A DNA stretch of 64,000 nt from Symsagittifera roscoffensis (Eukaryota > Xenacoelomorpha > Acoela > Convolutidae). Below the pieces are notes generated by a model that did not search any database, was not told where the DNA came from, and was given only the letters and a program-made list of their open reading frames with translations. The first letter of the stretch is position 1. Each line of letters opens with the position of its first letter. Positions 45,889 to 56,227 of the stretch are shown here, in pieces. Both the position numbers and the translations under genes were made by a program. Where the stretch lies: the NCBI RefSeq assembly GCF_963678635.1, contig NC_087066.1:50465581-50529580 (forward strand), in the 5' to 3' direction.

Positions 45889-46796
45889 CTAAAGTGCTTT
45901 TGATATTGTGGTGCTTGCCTTTGCGGTCTAAAAAAAAACAAACTTTGTTTGTATTTTACTTTGAAACGTCTGATTGACCGTGATTACAACGCATTAAACA
46001 GCAAACAAAAACATTTTATTTGGTTGAAATTCTTTTTCAAATTTGATAGATAGTTTTTTAGTAGTTTCAGCAGTCAGTTTGTTAACTCAACTGTAATTTT
46101 GTCTTGTTCACTTTTTTGTTCTAGAAAGTATTCTGATCTATGTATTAACATCCACACTCAATTTCAATGTCTCTTTTCATACGTATGCGAATACTCGAGC
46201 GAACAGTTCTGGCTGTTTTTCAAGTAATTCTATTTGACTTTTTGAATACAATCGAATATTTTTTATACCATGCTAACAATGTAATAATTTTGTGTGTGTA
46301 AACAATTGAGCTTTGCATTTTGCTGTTAACGAACAGTTATAGCAAATTTTGATCTGGTTTGCTCAGTATAAAAGCAAAATTCATAAATATATTTTTTAAA
46401 CTTCATATTTATCGGATTGGTCTATGACATGCAATATGCTTTCAGTTTAATATTTGTACACAGATTATGTTTATTGTTTAATTTGGAGTCAATTTGCACA
46501 GCCAAATTTAGTTTCATTTAAAAAGAGGAAATAAAAATAAATGAATGACACTTTCAAACATTTACTAAGGAAAAAATGACCTGAGTTAGTTTATATTATG
46601 CTTAACTTATTATACCATTCGCTTACCATCTGATGCGCTTTATAAAAAAACTGCTTCACAATAAAAAAATCAAACTATTTATATTTTCGATTAGATTTAG
46701 TAGTTCGAATTAGTTTCCATTATGATTATTGTTTTGATTGAAAGCTTCTGAATTAATATACTGCTACTTGTGTGCACGTTCGACAAATGACCCGAG
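45889..46796. other. Spacer, no gene seen
   Basis: AT-rich DNA upstream of the exon-like segment at 46797. No repeat ends found. Confidence 0.35.
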
Positions 46797-46995
46797 ATGA
46801 ACCCTATAAGCGCCCCTGGAAGTTCGGTTGAGAGTTACTTCAACCGACGAAGGTCAACTCAGACACCCAGTTCTCATTCTCAACCGAGCGGCTCCGATTC
46901 TTTCTGGTGGCAGCGAAGCCGACTGAAGAAGAAGGCCGAACGACACAACAGCCGACACTATTCGATAGCCGAGTCCAAATTGGAGTCTCCCACAG
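46797..46995 (+). CDS. Candidate first exon, Ser/Arg-rich
   Basis: An open frame from ATG 46797 to a possible donor (CCCACAG then GTTTGC at 46996), 66 codons, GC-rich against an AT-rich background. It encodes ESYFNRRRSTQTPSSHSQPS, then DSFWWQRSRLKKKAERH. A TGA lies nine bases upstream in frame, so this would be the start of the protein or begin with an acceptor at CCCGAG. No following exon was found on the + strand. Base composition is the best argument for coding; the family is unknown. Confidence 0.3.
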
Positions 46996-47635
46996 GTTTG
47001 CTCTTTTTTAAGTTGATTATTGATGTTCAATTTTAAGGGCACGCAATTTATCAGCTTATTTAAAGATGTACACTTCGTGCCTGTCAATTACTTTTGGAAG
47101 CAGTTAAATTTAACAATTTTCATCCTGTATTCTCTAAGCATCATCTCGTAAAGCGCCTTTAACAAAAAAACTTTCTGATGTATTATTGTTCCGGCTTTCA
47201 AAGAAAACGGAATACTTATGCTCGGTGTGGTTTTTTTTATTCAGTCAATTTTCACCGATCGAAATTAAAATTTTCAACAAAATTTTTTTATACCCCATTG
47301 AAGATATTGAATTCCTGAGTTCAAATGTAAAAAGATATTTTGCCTCCAGTTTTTTTTTGTAAAGTGTTGGGGCTTTGAAAATTGCCAAGTTTGTCATGTT
47401 CTGGACTAAATTATGCGCGCTTTGAAGAGTTTATTCATAATGCTGAGAGCGTAACGCAAATTATTTATGAGTAGCGAACTATCCCGCACAACAAAATCGT
47501 TCCAAATTGGATCGAGGCTAGCTAATTGGTCGTATTAATTTCGTACGTCTCAAAATTTTCCTTTTTGATATTGTCCAAAATGCATAAGTTTTCAATATTT
47601 TTTTTCCCAAAAACTATTCGATGTAAATCAAGGGA
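46996..47635. other. Spacer, no gene seen
   Basis: AT-rich, no open frame of interest. Would be intron if the preceding exon call is right. Confidence 0.3.
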
Positions 47636-47683
47636 CAGTCGGAACATTCAGGGCTTTGCCCTGATATACGAGCAGTCTTGTCC
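47636..47683 (-). repeat. Copy 2 of the CAGGGC-hairpin family, end only
   Basis: On the minus strand AAGACTGCTCGTATATCAGG, then the perfect hairpin TCAGGGCAAAGCCCTGA (47648-47664) and TGTTCCGACTG. Only the hairpin end of the family is recognisable here. Confidence 0.7.
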
Positions 47684-48835
47684 AAGTTTAGATTCTATGG
47701 TGGCTTGCTGGTTAACAATATGAATTTTGAACATAAATATTTGTTGTGAGATGAGACTACGAAAAACGAAGTAATAAGAAGATTGATTGTGGTTTTTCCA
47801 ACTTTTTCAAGGAGCAGCCGCACAGGTTGTTTTTGAAAAAAATATACGCTTAAGTTGCTCGTCATTTTCACATGGCTACAAAAAATTCAAGGGGATAAGT
47901 TTAAAGATTTAAAATATTGAAGCTTTATGCAACACTTGCTGAGTTGTAGTAAAATACGTATTTAAAAAAGTTATGGTATTTAATTCAATCCACATTTTAC
48001 ACAAAATTGAACAGTGTGTAATTGTTTCTTTTTCGTATACTTTTTCAAAATATTAGCACAAATTTTTGTTTATTTAATAGATGGTGCATTGTTTTTTATT
48101 TCTGTTCCAGCGATGGCAAAGGTCGAACCATTTATTTAATTTTCATAGCCAGGAAAAAGCTAAAGATAAAATCAAACTTAGTACATTCATAGCAGTTTTG
48201 TTTTAAAAATCTTTTTTCATAATTCTTCAAAACTACGAATGAAAATCAATTTACTTAGTTTTATTTTGTAAATATTAGTTGCTTAAACTCAATAGATTAA
48301 AAAATAAACAAAAAATGTTCTGACTTAGCAAATTTACATTTGCGATAGCAAGTGTGTTGCAACCGGGTAATAGGCGTTTTTCACGAGAACAACTTTGTTC
48401 ACAGATTTCATTGTAAGTGCGTTCTTTCATGCCCACGTGCGTCCGTTCAGCTGTCTACGTTCAACGATCTATTTTGCTGATTTGATGGCTCATCTTTAGA
48501 AAAAATGTCCATCTTAGAACGTATATGATTTTGCTACCAACATATATGCGGTAAAAATTTAAATTAAATCACTTGTTTTTTTTTATTTTATCGGTTTCTT
48601 CGTTTTTGGTTAAGCTTTTGTTCCCTTAGGATCCAATTTTTTTTCAAAGGTCAAAAACGTCACTAACTTGCAACTTCAAAAAGATAATCGATTTGAAACT
48701 CAAATACCATCAAACAGATTTGTCTTTTTTTTTCGATTTGACCGTTTTCGGCTAAAATGGTAAAATGGTCAGTTTTTTAAACATTTCTGCGTTACTCACG
48801 GCCTAATCGTAATCTGAACCTACTCAAATTGACCC
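47684..48835. other. Spacer, no gene seen
   Basis: AT-rich DNA with no supported ORF, exon or transposon end. Confidence 0.35.
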
Positions 48836-49260
48836 GCCACCCTCACATTCCCCCATTCACATTTGCCAAACACCCACATTTAAACTACTCCACTATGTTC
48901 ACCCCTACGCCCACCTCCATGCTTACTAAGATAACACCAACCCCTAACCCCCAAATTTACGGTTTACCCCACTCCCCCAAGTTTGTTTACCATTGAACGG
49001 AGACGGGGGATGGGGTTACTCGGTGTAAACAACACCTATTTACCCCCTCAGCCATTTTTTTTGTTCTATCCCCCAATTTTTTTTTCACCTCGCCCACGTT
49101 CAGTAAACGGGGTGGGGGTGTTAAACTAATATAGGGGGAGGGTAAACCGAGGAGGGGTAAACTGTGTGGGGGAGCGGGCGGGGTGTAAATTGAAGAGAGG
49201 GGGGGGGTGGGAGGTAAATTGAAGAGAGGTAAACTGTGAGGGGGAACAAACTTGAGAAGG
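48836..49260. repeat. C-rich/G-rich foldback minisatellite
   Basis: The left half (48836-48990) is C-rich on the + strand with CACCC and TTTACCCC words. The right half (49105-49260) is the mirror, with GGGGTAAACT, GGGGTGTAAATTG and long G runs. The halves can pair imperfectly, and the G-rich strand could form quadruplexes. No target duplication seen. A minus-strand open frame of 114 codons here (Pro/Leu-rich) is a product of the repeat. Confidence 0.6.
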
Positions 49261-49826
49261 GGGTTGCTAAAAGAGGCGATAGAGTTTACGTGAACTATGG
49301 AAAAAGTAGTGAAAACTTGAATAAATAACACCTTATGTGAAAAGTAAACACTTATGAAACGTAATACGCAGCAACTGTACGAAACAGGAAATGAGATAGT
49401 TTGAAAAAGTTTTGGAAAATTTAAGTTTCTTCACAAAAAAATAAATTATAATTGATCATAAGTTTCTATAATGGGTTATATTGGTTAGAAAATATTTTGA
49501 TTTCATAATTCATGTTTATTGAATTATAATCGATTTTAATCAGTACAATGGAAAATTTTGATTTAAAATTAAAAATAATACAATTTTAATCCGTTTTTGA
49601 TGGATTATAATCGATTACTTGCGTAACTTCATAGATACTGGCTATTAAATGACAATATAATCGATTATTATCCATGGAAATCCGGGTTTCTCTAACTAAA
49701 CTTAAAAACATGCATCAAGAAATTTAATTAAAAAATTTAATCATTCAAAAAATTCGTTTGCTTCACACATTGTTTAAGTTCCTAATTTTGGTGTTTTCAT
49801 CTGCCTTGACACCTTCTATTTGCCAG
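49261..49826. other. Spacer rich in ATAATCGATTA-like words
   Basis: Between 49440 and 49680 the words AATCGATT, ATAATCGATT and TTATAATCG recur, giving a weak, AT-rich, palindromic texture. No gene. Confidence 0.35.
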
Positions 49827-50066
49827 GTTCATGACATAATGGACAAACACGGTGAATTTTTAACTTTGTTTATCTTGCGCATGATGAAGTGTTCAGGCAC
49901 AAATGGACTGACTTATAATTTATACAGCAAAAACGAAATAACAACAAAGATAACCGGTTACTATGCAAGTAGCACAGAATGTTCTGACCATAGTCATAAA
50001 AAATCCGAATTTTTTGTCAAATTAGTGTCGTTTTTTCTGCAAGATGTGATAAAAGGATCTGAATAG
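49827..50066 (+). CDS. Candidate exon, 79 residues, three cysteines
   Basis: A pyrimidine-rich tract and TTTGCCAG acceptor (to 49826) precede an open frame up to a TAG at 50064-50066. It encodes VHDIMDKHGEFLTLF and, further on, MKCSGTNGLTYNLYSKNE. The upstream 23 codons in the same frame are hydrophobic and resemble a signal peptide but have no ATG. So either this is an internal/terminal exon or chance. No partner exon was found. Two near-copies of TTTTTTCTGCAAGATG (50033 and 50069) overlap its end, which hints at repeat content. Confidence 0.22.
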   Translation, partial: VHDIMDKHGEFLTLFILRMMKCSGTNGLTYNLYSKNEITTKITGYYASSTECSDHSHKKSEFFVKLVSFFLQDVIKGSE

Positions 50067-51090
50067 TTTTTTCTGCAAGATGGTATAAAAATATCCGAAT
50101 AAAAAAAGTGTTAGACATGCTTGACGATCATAGCAAAACAGGCATTTTGAAAAAATGGTTTTCGTAGAAAAATTGCTAGAAAAACGAAAAGAATGGATTA
50201 AAAAACGTTTTTGTAAATTTTCAAAAAAATATATTTTGAAAATTTTCAATTTTTGTTTGTGAAATTCTTGATCTTTTTGATATCTAATAGGGCCTTATAA
50301 ACTCCAAAAACTAAGTATACTTGAGTAATACTAAATTTTCAAGGCTTAAATAAAGCTTAATGAAGCTTATGTAAGCCTGCTCATTCGCTCGAAATTAGTC
50401 AAAAATCAAAAGTTTCAAATAGGTTTTTCTGGACACCAAAAAAATGTGGCGATTTTTTTAGTGTAGTTCAAATCACTACTAAAAGGCTCTAATACAATAC
50501 TTTACTCAACCCAGTCCAGTGATTACTTCTGGTACCTGATTTTGCCTGGAAAAAAATAAAAAAGAAAAAAATTAAAACACACCCGAATACAAAGTTTCTC
50601 CCTACTTTCAATAGTCTGAACAAAAACAAAATAGAGCAAGTTTTAATAACTTCGCAGCAAAATTTAATAACTTCAAGTTAGCTAATTTACACCATTTTCT
50701 TCCAAAACTGGAAGTAATTAACGACACATTTGAGCTCAATCTGGCTTGTTTTTTCTTCCAATTTTTTCAACCAGACGAAAATTTATTCCAGATTTATTAT
50801 ATCGCCCGAAAAAGGCAATGCTCTGATCTCAAATATCAATTAATTTGTACTTTCTGTGAATATTTGGAGCATGAAAATTGCATATTTGGTTTTTGCTCTA
50901 CAAAAATTTTAGTGGCCAGCTAATTCCGCTCTGATCAGGGGTAGATTTAGGGGTGAGGGGGGCGTGTTCAGACTATGGCGTGTTCCCCATTTGTACTACT
51001 TTGTGACATTGGACGACTGACCTTAAAATTTTACCTGAATGATTTTTTGTGGATTTTTGTTTCTTGCCTTTTCACGCAACCTTTTCATGC
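50067..51090. other. Spacer, no gene seen
   Basis: AT-rich DNA. A hAT-like end (CAGGGGTAGATTTAG) at 50936-50950 has no visible partner. Confidence 0.35.
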
Positions 51091-51345
51091 AATAGGGGGG
51101 GGGGGGGAATAGTTAACAAGGTTTGGATGAAATTTATTGAGATAACGTCAACCAATAGGAATGTGAATTGAAATAACGTCAACCAATAGGAATGCGAATT
51201 GAAATAACGTCAACCAATAGGAATGCGGCAGAACACATTTCTGAGAAATACAAAACCAATCCAGTTGAGCATAAATGAAATGTGTTTTTATAGGGGGGAG
51301 ATTTTTTACACGGTACCATAGGGGTGGGGGGGGGGGGTAGTTAAC
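51091..51345. repeat. G-run repeats ending in TAGTTAAC
   Basis: Two runs of twelve or more G, each followed by AGTTAAC: one at 51094-51117, the other at 51321-51343 (preceded by GGTACCATAGGGGTGG). Together with 38.97, 43.3 and 45.86 kb these form a recurrent short sequence family in this window. Confidence 0.5.
51141..51228. repeat. Three tandem 31-bp units with TGACGT and CCAAT motifs
   Basis: Three consecutive units of about 31 bp (from 51141, 51170 and 51201), each holding AACGTCAACCAATAGGAATG. The units differ at only a few bases. Each contains a CRE-like core (TGACGT on the minus strand) and a CCAAT box, 1 kb before the sulfotransferase start. They may be a minisatellite or a regulatory cluster. 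Confidence 0.65.
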
Positions 51346-51913
51346 ATGATCCATGCAGCCTACCAACTCGATAGTAATTATTTTTGAGGACCTTGATAGA
51401 GATATGAGTCTAAATAACACGTTAGTTCATCAATGGAAAAGTTGGTCAAATCACTGAAGATGAGTCGCCAGAACTGCATCATCGAGTTAGGTGCAGCGGT
51501 TGTTCGTTGGCTGCAGAATTCCATTTTCCAGAATTTTTTGCATTTTTTTGTTGGAAACAAAAAGATTATGAATTATTTTATGCAAATATCTGATAAATCA
51601 ATACAGACTAGATTTTCTTCAAGATTTAAGCCAAGGCAGTTCAATTACCTGAAAAATCAACAAATAAATCAAACAAGTCATGGTTTTCACAAAAATTTTT
51701 TAAAGTTTTTTCTGATTAAAAAAACAAAATTCTCTTTATCTGCTTTTATATGATTTTTGGAAATTATGCATTCATGTTTTGAAAGTTTAAAAAGTAGCCA
51801 TTGTGATGCAACATTGTTCAGAAATCACTGTTTTTTGTTTCGTTTCAGTGATCAAGCATAACTTTTTCTTTAAACTAGCGCATAAACATCTGCTGCATAA
51901 AGGATATGGGGAT
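51346..51913. other. Spacer before the Mutator-like MITE
   Basis: Contains an open frame of 106 codons (51433-51753, +) with poor coding character beyond its first third. I could not support it as a gene. Confidence 0.3.
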
Positions 51914-51922
51914 ATAGTAATG

Positions 51923-52105
51923 GGGGCCTAGGAAATTAGACGACAACAAATTAGACGACCGAAAGTAAAGGGAATTTACGGACAACCAGTGTTTACGCAG
52001 CCAAAAATTAATTTAAGTCTATAAACAAAATTTACGCAAGTTATTGTCTAAGTTTTGTTATTTTCTGATCGTCTAATTTGCTTGTCGTCTAATTTCCTAA
52101 ACCCC
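51923..52105. repeat. 183-bp MITE with 9-bp target duplication
   Basis: Left end GGGGCCTAGGAAATTAGACG and right end CGTCTAATTTCCTAAACCCC are inverted copies; the arms extend about 38 bases, each with a second AAATTAGACGA word. ATAGTAATG flanks both sides exactly (51914-51922 and 52106-52114). A 9-bp duplication is the Mutator-like (MULE) signature. There is no transposase inside. It lies 122 bp before the sulfotransferase ATG, inside what should be its promoter or 5' UTR. Confidence 0.88.
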
Positions 52106-52226
52106 ATAGTAATGAGTTAAATTTCTATCATATAAATTACAGCTTCCGAAGTATTTTTAACTAGACAGAGTATTTTTGCATAGCACCAATTTTTTGCTAA
52201 TTAATATTTGAAACCAAGTTTACCAA

Positions 52227-53132
52227 ATGATCAACTTCTGTAAACTTTTCAAATTTAGCAAAATAGTTGTTCCCTTTTTGTTCATAATACTTTTAACATA
52301 TCGCGAGCATATCTGTAGAACTAATTCTGAGTATATAAGTTGGGACTCTAACGTCCAAAAACGATTTCCAACTGCAATCATAATCGGATCTCAAAAATGT
52401 GGCACTAGTGTTCTACTTCATTACTTGTCTTTTCACCCTTCAATTGCGAGCAATAAGTATTTGGAAACCCATTTTTTCGACTCAGTTCAAAACAATTCAA
52501 TTACTGGATATAATTCTTATCTTCGAAAAGTTCCATTTTCAAAGAAAGGTCAAATCACTCTTGAGAAATCGCCAAACTACTTTTACCGGCCAGAAGTTCC
52601 ACAATTAGTTCACGATTATCAGAAATATCTTCAAGTCAAATTGAAGTTTATCATAGTTGTTCGACAGCCTCTTAGAAGAGCAGTTTCACATGCATTTCAT
52701 AGTGAAAGACATGGAAAGTTAAAAATTACAAATTTGACAGAAGTTCTGCTGGAACCAAAAAACCATTATGTCAGAACTTCTCTTTATGGAAAAAATTTGA
52801 AATCCTGGTTAAATTTTTTTTCACCAGATCAATTTTTGATCTTAGACGGAGAGAAATTAGCTCGTGAGAACCCAGTTAAAACATTGCAGCCAGTTGAGAA
52901 GTTTCTAAATATTCCAACTTATTTTACGGAATTTGACTTTTTCATCAACACAAACAAAGGATTTTACTGCTACAGATATTTATTATTTTGCTTTCCTACT
53001 AAAACAGGCCACAAAAAGTACCCTCAAAACGTTACAGAAAACGGGATTCAATTTTTGAATTCAGTTTTTGCAGAAGATCTCAACTTATTTTCCCAACTTT
53101 CCGGATACTACTTCGACTGGATGCAAAATTGA
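52227..53132 (+). CDS. Heparan-sulfate glucosamine 3-O-sulfotransferase-like enzyme
   Basis: A single-exon, 301-residue type II Golgi protein, close to the ~310 residues of the short family members. Residues 11-25 form a membrane anchor. GSQKCGT (54-60) is the 5'-phosphosulfate loop binding the sulfate donor PAPS. KYLETHFFD (77-85) holds the Glu that acts as catalytic base in this family. LEKSPNYF (112-119) contributes to substrate binding, and VRQPLRRAVS (145-154) is the 3'-phosphate site. Cys 248 and 255 lie where these enzymes have a disulfide-bound loop, before the last helix. Sequons at Asn 89, 169 and 268 fit lumenal glycosylation. The enzyme should transfer sulfate to the 3-OH of glucosamine in heparan sulfate. 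It is intact, ends in TGA, uses TGG for Trp, and AATAAA follows at 53197. Other sulfotransferase subfamilies are less likely. Confidence 0.92.
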   Translation: MINFCKLFKFSKIVVPFLFIILLTYREHICRTNSEYISWDSNVQKRFPTAIIIGSQKCGTSVLLHYLSFHPSIASNKYLETHFFDSVQNNSITGYNSYLRKVPFSKKGQITLEKSPNYFYRPEVPQLVHDYQKYLQVKLKFIIVVRQPLRRAVSHAFHSERHGKLKITNLTEVLLEPKNHYVRTSLYGKNLKSWLNFFSPDQFLILDGEKLARENPVKTLQPVEKFLNIPTYFTEFDFFINTNKGFYCYRYLLFCFPTKTGHKKYPQNVTENGIQFLNSVFAEDLNLFSQLSGYYFDWMQN

Positions 53133-53196
53133 ATGAAAATCAGAATAGTTGTCAATAATGTCAAAACCAAAATATTTTAGTGCAGTCTTGACAAAA

Positions 53197-53242
53197 AATA
53201 AACTGAGTTTGAACTTTTTGATGTCCTTTGAAGTTGAATAAA
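53197..53242 (+). terminator. Polyadenylation signals of the sulfotransferase gene
   Basis: Two AATAAA hexamers at 53197-53202 and 53237-53242, 65 and 105 bases after the stop. Their order and spacing fit a short 3' UTR. Confidence 0.6.
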
Positions 53243-54524
53243 TTCATGTTTGCTGACAAATAATGAAATTAATTATCAAATTGGAGTTATATTTGTCCGT
53301 TATTTTTTAAATATGTACATAATTTTGTTAAAAAACGGTTCTAGTTTATGTTTCAATAATCTTCCAATATGCTTTCTTCCGCTTCGGTTTTCTAATATTT
53401 TTTCATTCAACGTTAGAATTGACTCCCTGGCCATCTTATCGGTCAATTTTGAGTCAGAAATGTTCTGCAACTTTTTGCGTAAGTATAATTTTGTTTTTGT
53501 CACAGTTTTTTTTTAAAAAACGTTATTTCACAAGTCCTCTTTATAGAAGATCTTAAGTATCAACACTAAAAGTCTGTTGATATCACATCAAAAATTATTT
53601 AATTGGGATTTGAATTTGATAATAAAATTCTTAAATTTTCTGCGTCGAAAAAAACAGATGCGTGTTATGCCATTTTTCAGGTTTTTTTTACCAGTAGGGG
53701 AGTGAATTAAAGTATATGCCAAACTGACTTGTATCAAACAACTTTCCTATTTAAACTATCAATTTTTAATTTTCATTCAGTTTTTTCCTAAACTTTTTCT
53801 AGGCTACCACTTTTTTATTATTGTGTCGAAAAAAACCTTTTCAATATGAAATTAGACATGGTAATTGATCCAATTTTTGAGCTATTACTCTTAAGCTAAA
53901 TCACTCTCATTATGAGAAAAATTAGAATAAAGTTTTTTACATCTTGCAGTCTTGTAGAAAGCAATCAAGAAGTTTCTTTCTGCATGAAAATAGCTCTCGT
54001 GCTCCAGTATGAAATTTTTTTTTGTTGTTTTAGCATTTCTTTTTGGTTTCTTAGCCCGTCCCAGAAATTATACATTATCCAAATAAACAACGTTTTTCAT
54101 GCGAAAAGACTTAATTTGGTCGACCAAAATGATTTTTGGGCTATTCCAGAATACTATAACACAAATTTTTGGGGCATTTTTGGGCCGTTTTTGGGCAATT
54201 TTTTGTAATTATCGAATAAAAAATCACGTTTTTTCTACGCGTGCTCTCCTTCATAGTTCGTATATTTTGGCGCCAAAGGCACTTTATACAAAATTTTGGG
54301 CTCGTCAGCCAAAAAGGATAACTCAAAATAGTACAAAGGGGGGGCATTCGCCCTTCAAAAAAAATTTGAAAACATTAATTAAAAAAATTAAAAACTCAAA
54401 ATAATGGGAAAAAAACGTAGTTTTGTGAGGTTTTTGTTTGCATACTTTTCTCAGCGCTGAGTATCATTTTGAGTAAACCAAGTTTTCGTACCTCAATTCA
54501 GTTTTAAAATATTTATGAGCGGAT
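53243..54524. other. Spacer, no gene seen
   Basis: AT-rich DNA with short open frames on both strands (up to 101 codons) that lack coding character. Confidence 0.35.
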
Positions 54525-54945
54525 TAAACATCTACTTACGCGCTAATAGCTTGGAATAATTCGCGCTTTCTAGTCCTAATTTAGTCAAATTGACATTTTT
54601 CAAACCAGCATAATTATTTGAAAAATGGTCACGGATAAAAAAATTCAAATTTGAGCTAAAGAAGTCAATACTTTCAAATGATTTAACATTTTAATTCGAA
54701 AATTGTTGAATAAAACGTCGAAATTGGTCCTGGAGATAAAACCAACCCAACCTCAAAAATTCCGTCATTTTCTTTGAAAATTAGAACACTAAATTAAATT
54801 TACCAAAAGGGTGCATGTATTCAACTCTGAACGTCTGATGGAAAGGAGCTGCAGAGGAACCGTAGCAGTCACAGGCAAGAACAGACAAGACTGCTTGTAT
54901 TAGGGCAAAATCCTGAATGTACTGACTGCAATTTTACGCAAGTTT
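54525..54945 (+). repeat. Copy 3 of the CAGGGC-hairpin family, diverged
   Basis: The inner part lies at 54530-54785 (ACTTACGCGCTAATAG, CATAATTATTTGAAAAATGG, CCGTCATTTTC). Another hairpin end follows at 54886-54930 (AAGACTGCTTGTATTAGGG, CCTGAATGTACTGACTGC). More diverged than copies 1 and 5; the hairpin is weakened. Confidence 0.55.
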
Positions 54946-56227
54946 CTTTTTTATATATATTTTTCTTTCTCATTAAGAAGCATTCGCTCTGCAATGTACA
55001 AAGTGATATATTTGACGTCTGGTACAAAATTAATAAGAGCAAATCAGTAGCATCAGTTGAGTTTGCAATGATTTATTTTGTCGCTGACGCTTTAACAGGA
55101 TGAATCATTTTGCGCGATAGTTGTTCCAGATTTGACAAATAGTTTCTACATGAAACCTCTCACAGATTCATAATAAATTGTGCTGTCGAAGTTTCTAAGA
55201 CTTTGGGCCGAAAAAAAAATAATTATTTTTTTTCAGTCCATTTGAATAAACTGAGTGGATAAATTCCAAATGAAAAATCTTTTCTGTTGTAAAACCATAC
55301 TTAGCCCAAAAATTCAGTCAAAATCTTTGAAGGCCGGAAGAAAAAATCTGAAGTATAGATGTCCAGCTAGAAGGCTGGAGAAATTGTTGAAAGCCAATGA
55401 AATAACTTTAGAAATTTGAATAAAAATTTTGAATACAATGCTGGCTTAAATTATCTAACCAAAATGAATAAAATTTCAAATTTAAAACGCCTTTTTCTCC
55501 AATTGGGTTGATTTTTGGTGAAAAATGACCAAAAATCAAAAAAAGAATTTTAGCAGAAATAGTCTGATGCAATTCGTTTTGTGAAACTCGAGCTCAAAAA
55601 ACTATCCCTAAAATTGGTCGCTTTTGGCTCTTTCTAGTTAATTATTAAATATTTATGACGAAATTTTGATCCAGTTCGTTCAGAAACATGATACGTATTG
55701 TTCTTCCAGAAATAAAATTTTAGATACAAACAGCTTGCGATAACACATAATAAAAAAGGCAGCAAAAGTTTATGCTATTTCTCTATATGCTATTTTATAC
55801 GGCTTCTGAATTTGTACATATGATTATAATTATTATTCCACATTTTTGTTTGAAAATTTTGTTGGCTTTACTGGAGACTGCAAGCAGCCCAAATTATTGA
55901 CTCTTAAATCCTCTGTTTCAATTTGAAAAACTGATTTACAATTTGGCATTTCTGATCATTATACAATACTCATTACGTTATTATTTTGGCAATAAAAGCC
56001 ATAATTTTAACTTTCGTGCAAATTTCATGTATAAAGCACTTTAAATATGGTTTTCGCTCCCTGCTTTCGCAATTTGCCCGGAAAATTTGACGGTTCAGTA
56101 TCAGTACTTATCTTTTCGTTTCAGAATAAAAAATTATACAAATTTGCGATGAAATAAAGACCTCTTTAACTCTTTCCCTTTTCGTGCCTATTAGCAAATT
56201 AAACTATAATGAAAGTTTTGATTTGAA
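54946..56227. other. Spacer, no gene seen
   Basis: AT-rich DNA without supported genes. One palindromic phrase GCGCGATAG near 55110 may belong to the hairpin family. Confidence 0.35.

Noticed and set aside
48987-49331. 114-codon Pro/Leu-rich minus-strand open frame
   Set aside because: It is the translation of the G-rich half of the foldback minisatellite.
49758-49826. Signal peptide of a small secreted protein
   Set aside because: The hydrophobic stretch has no ATG in frame and ends in a good splice acceptor, so it is more likely the intron tail than a signal peptide.
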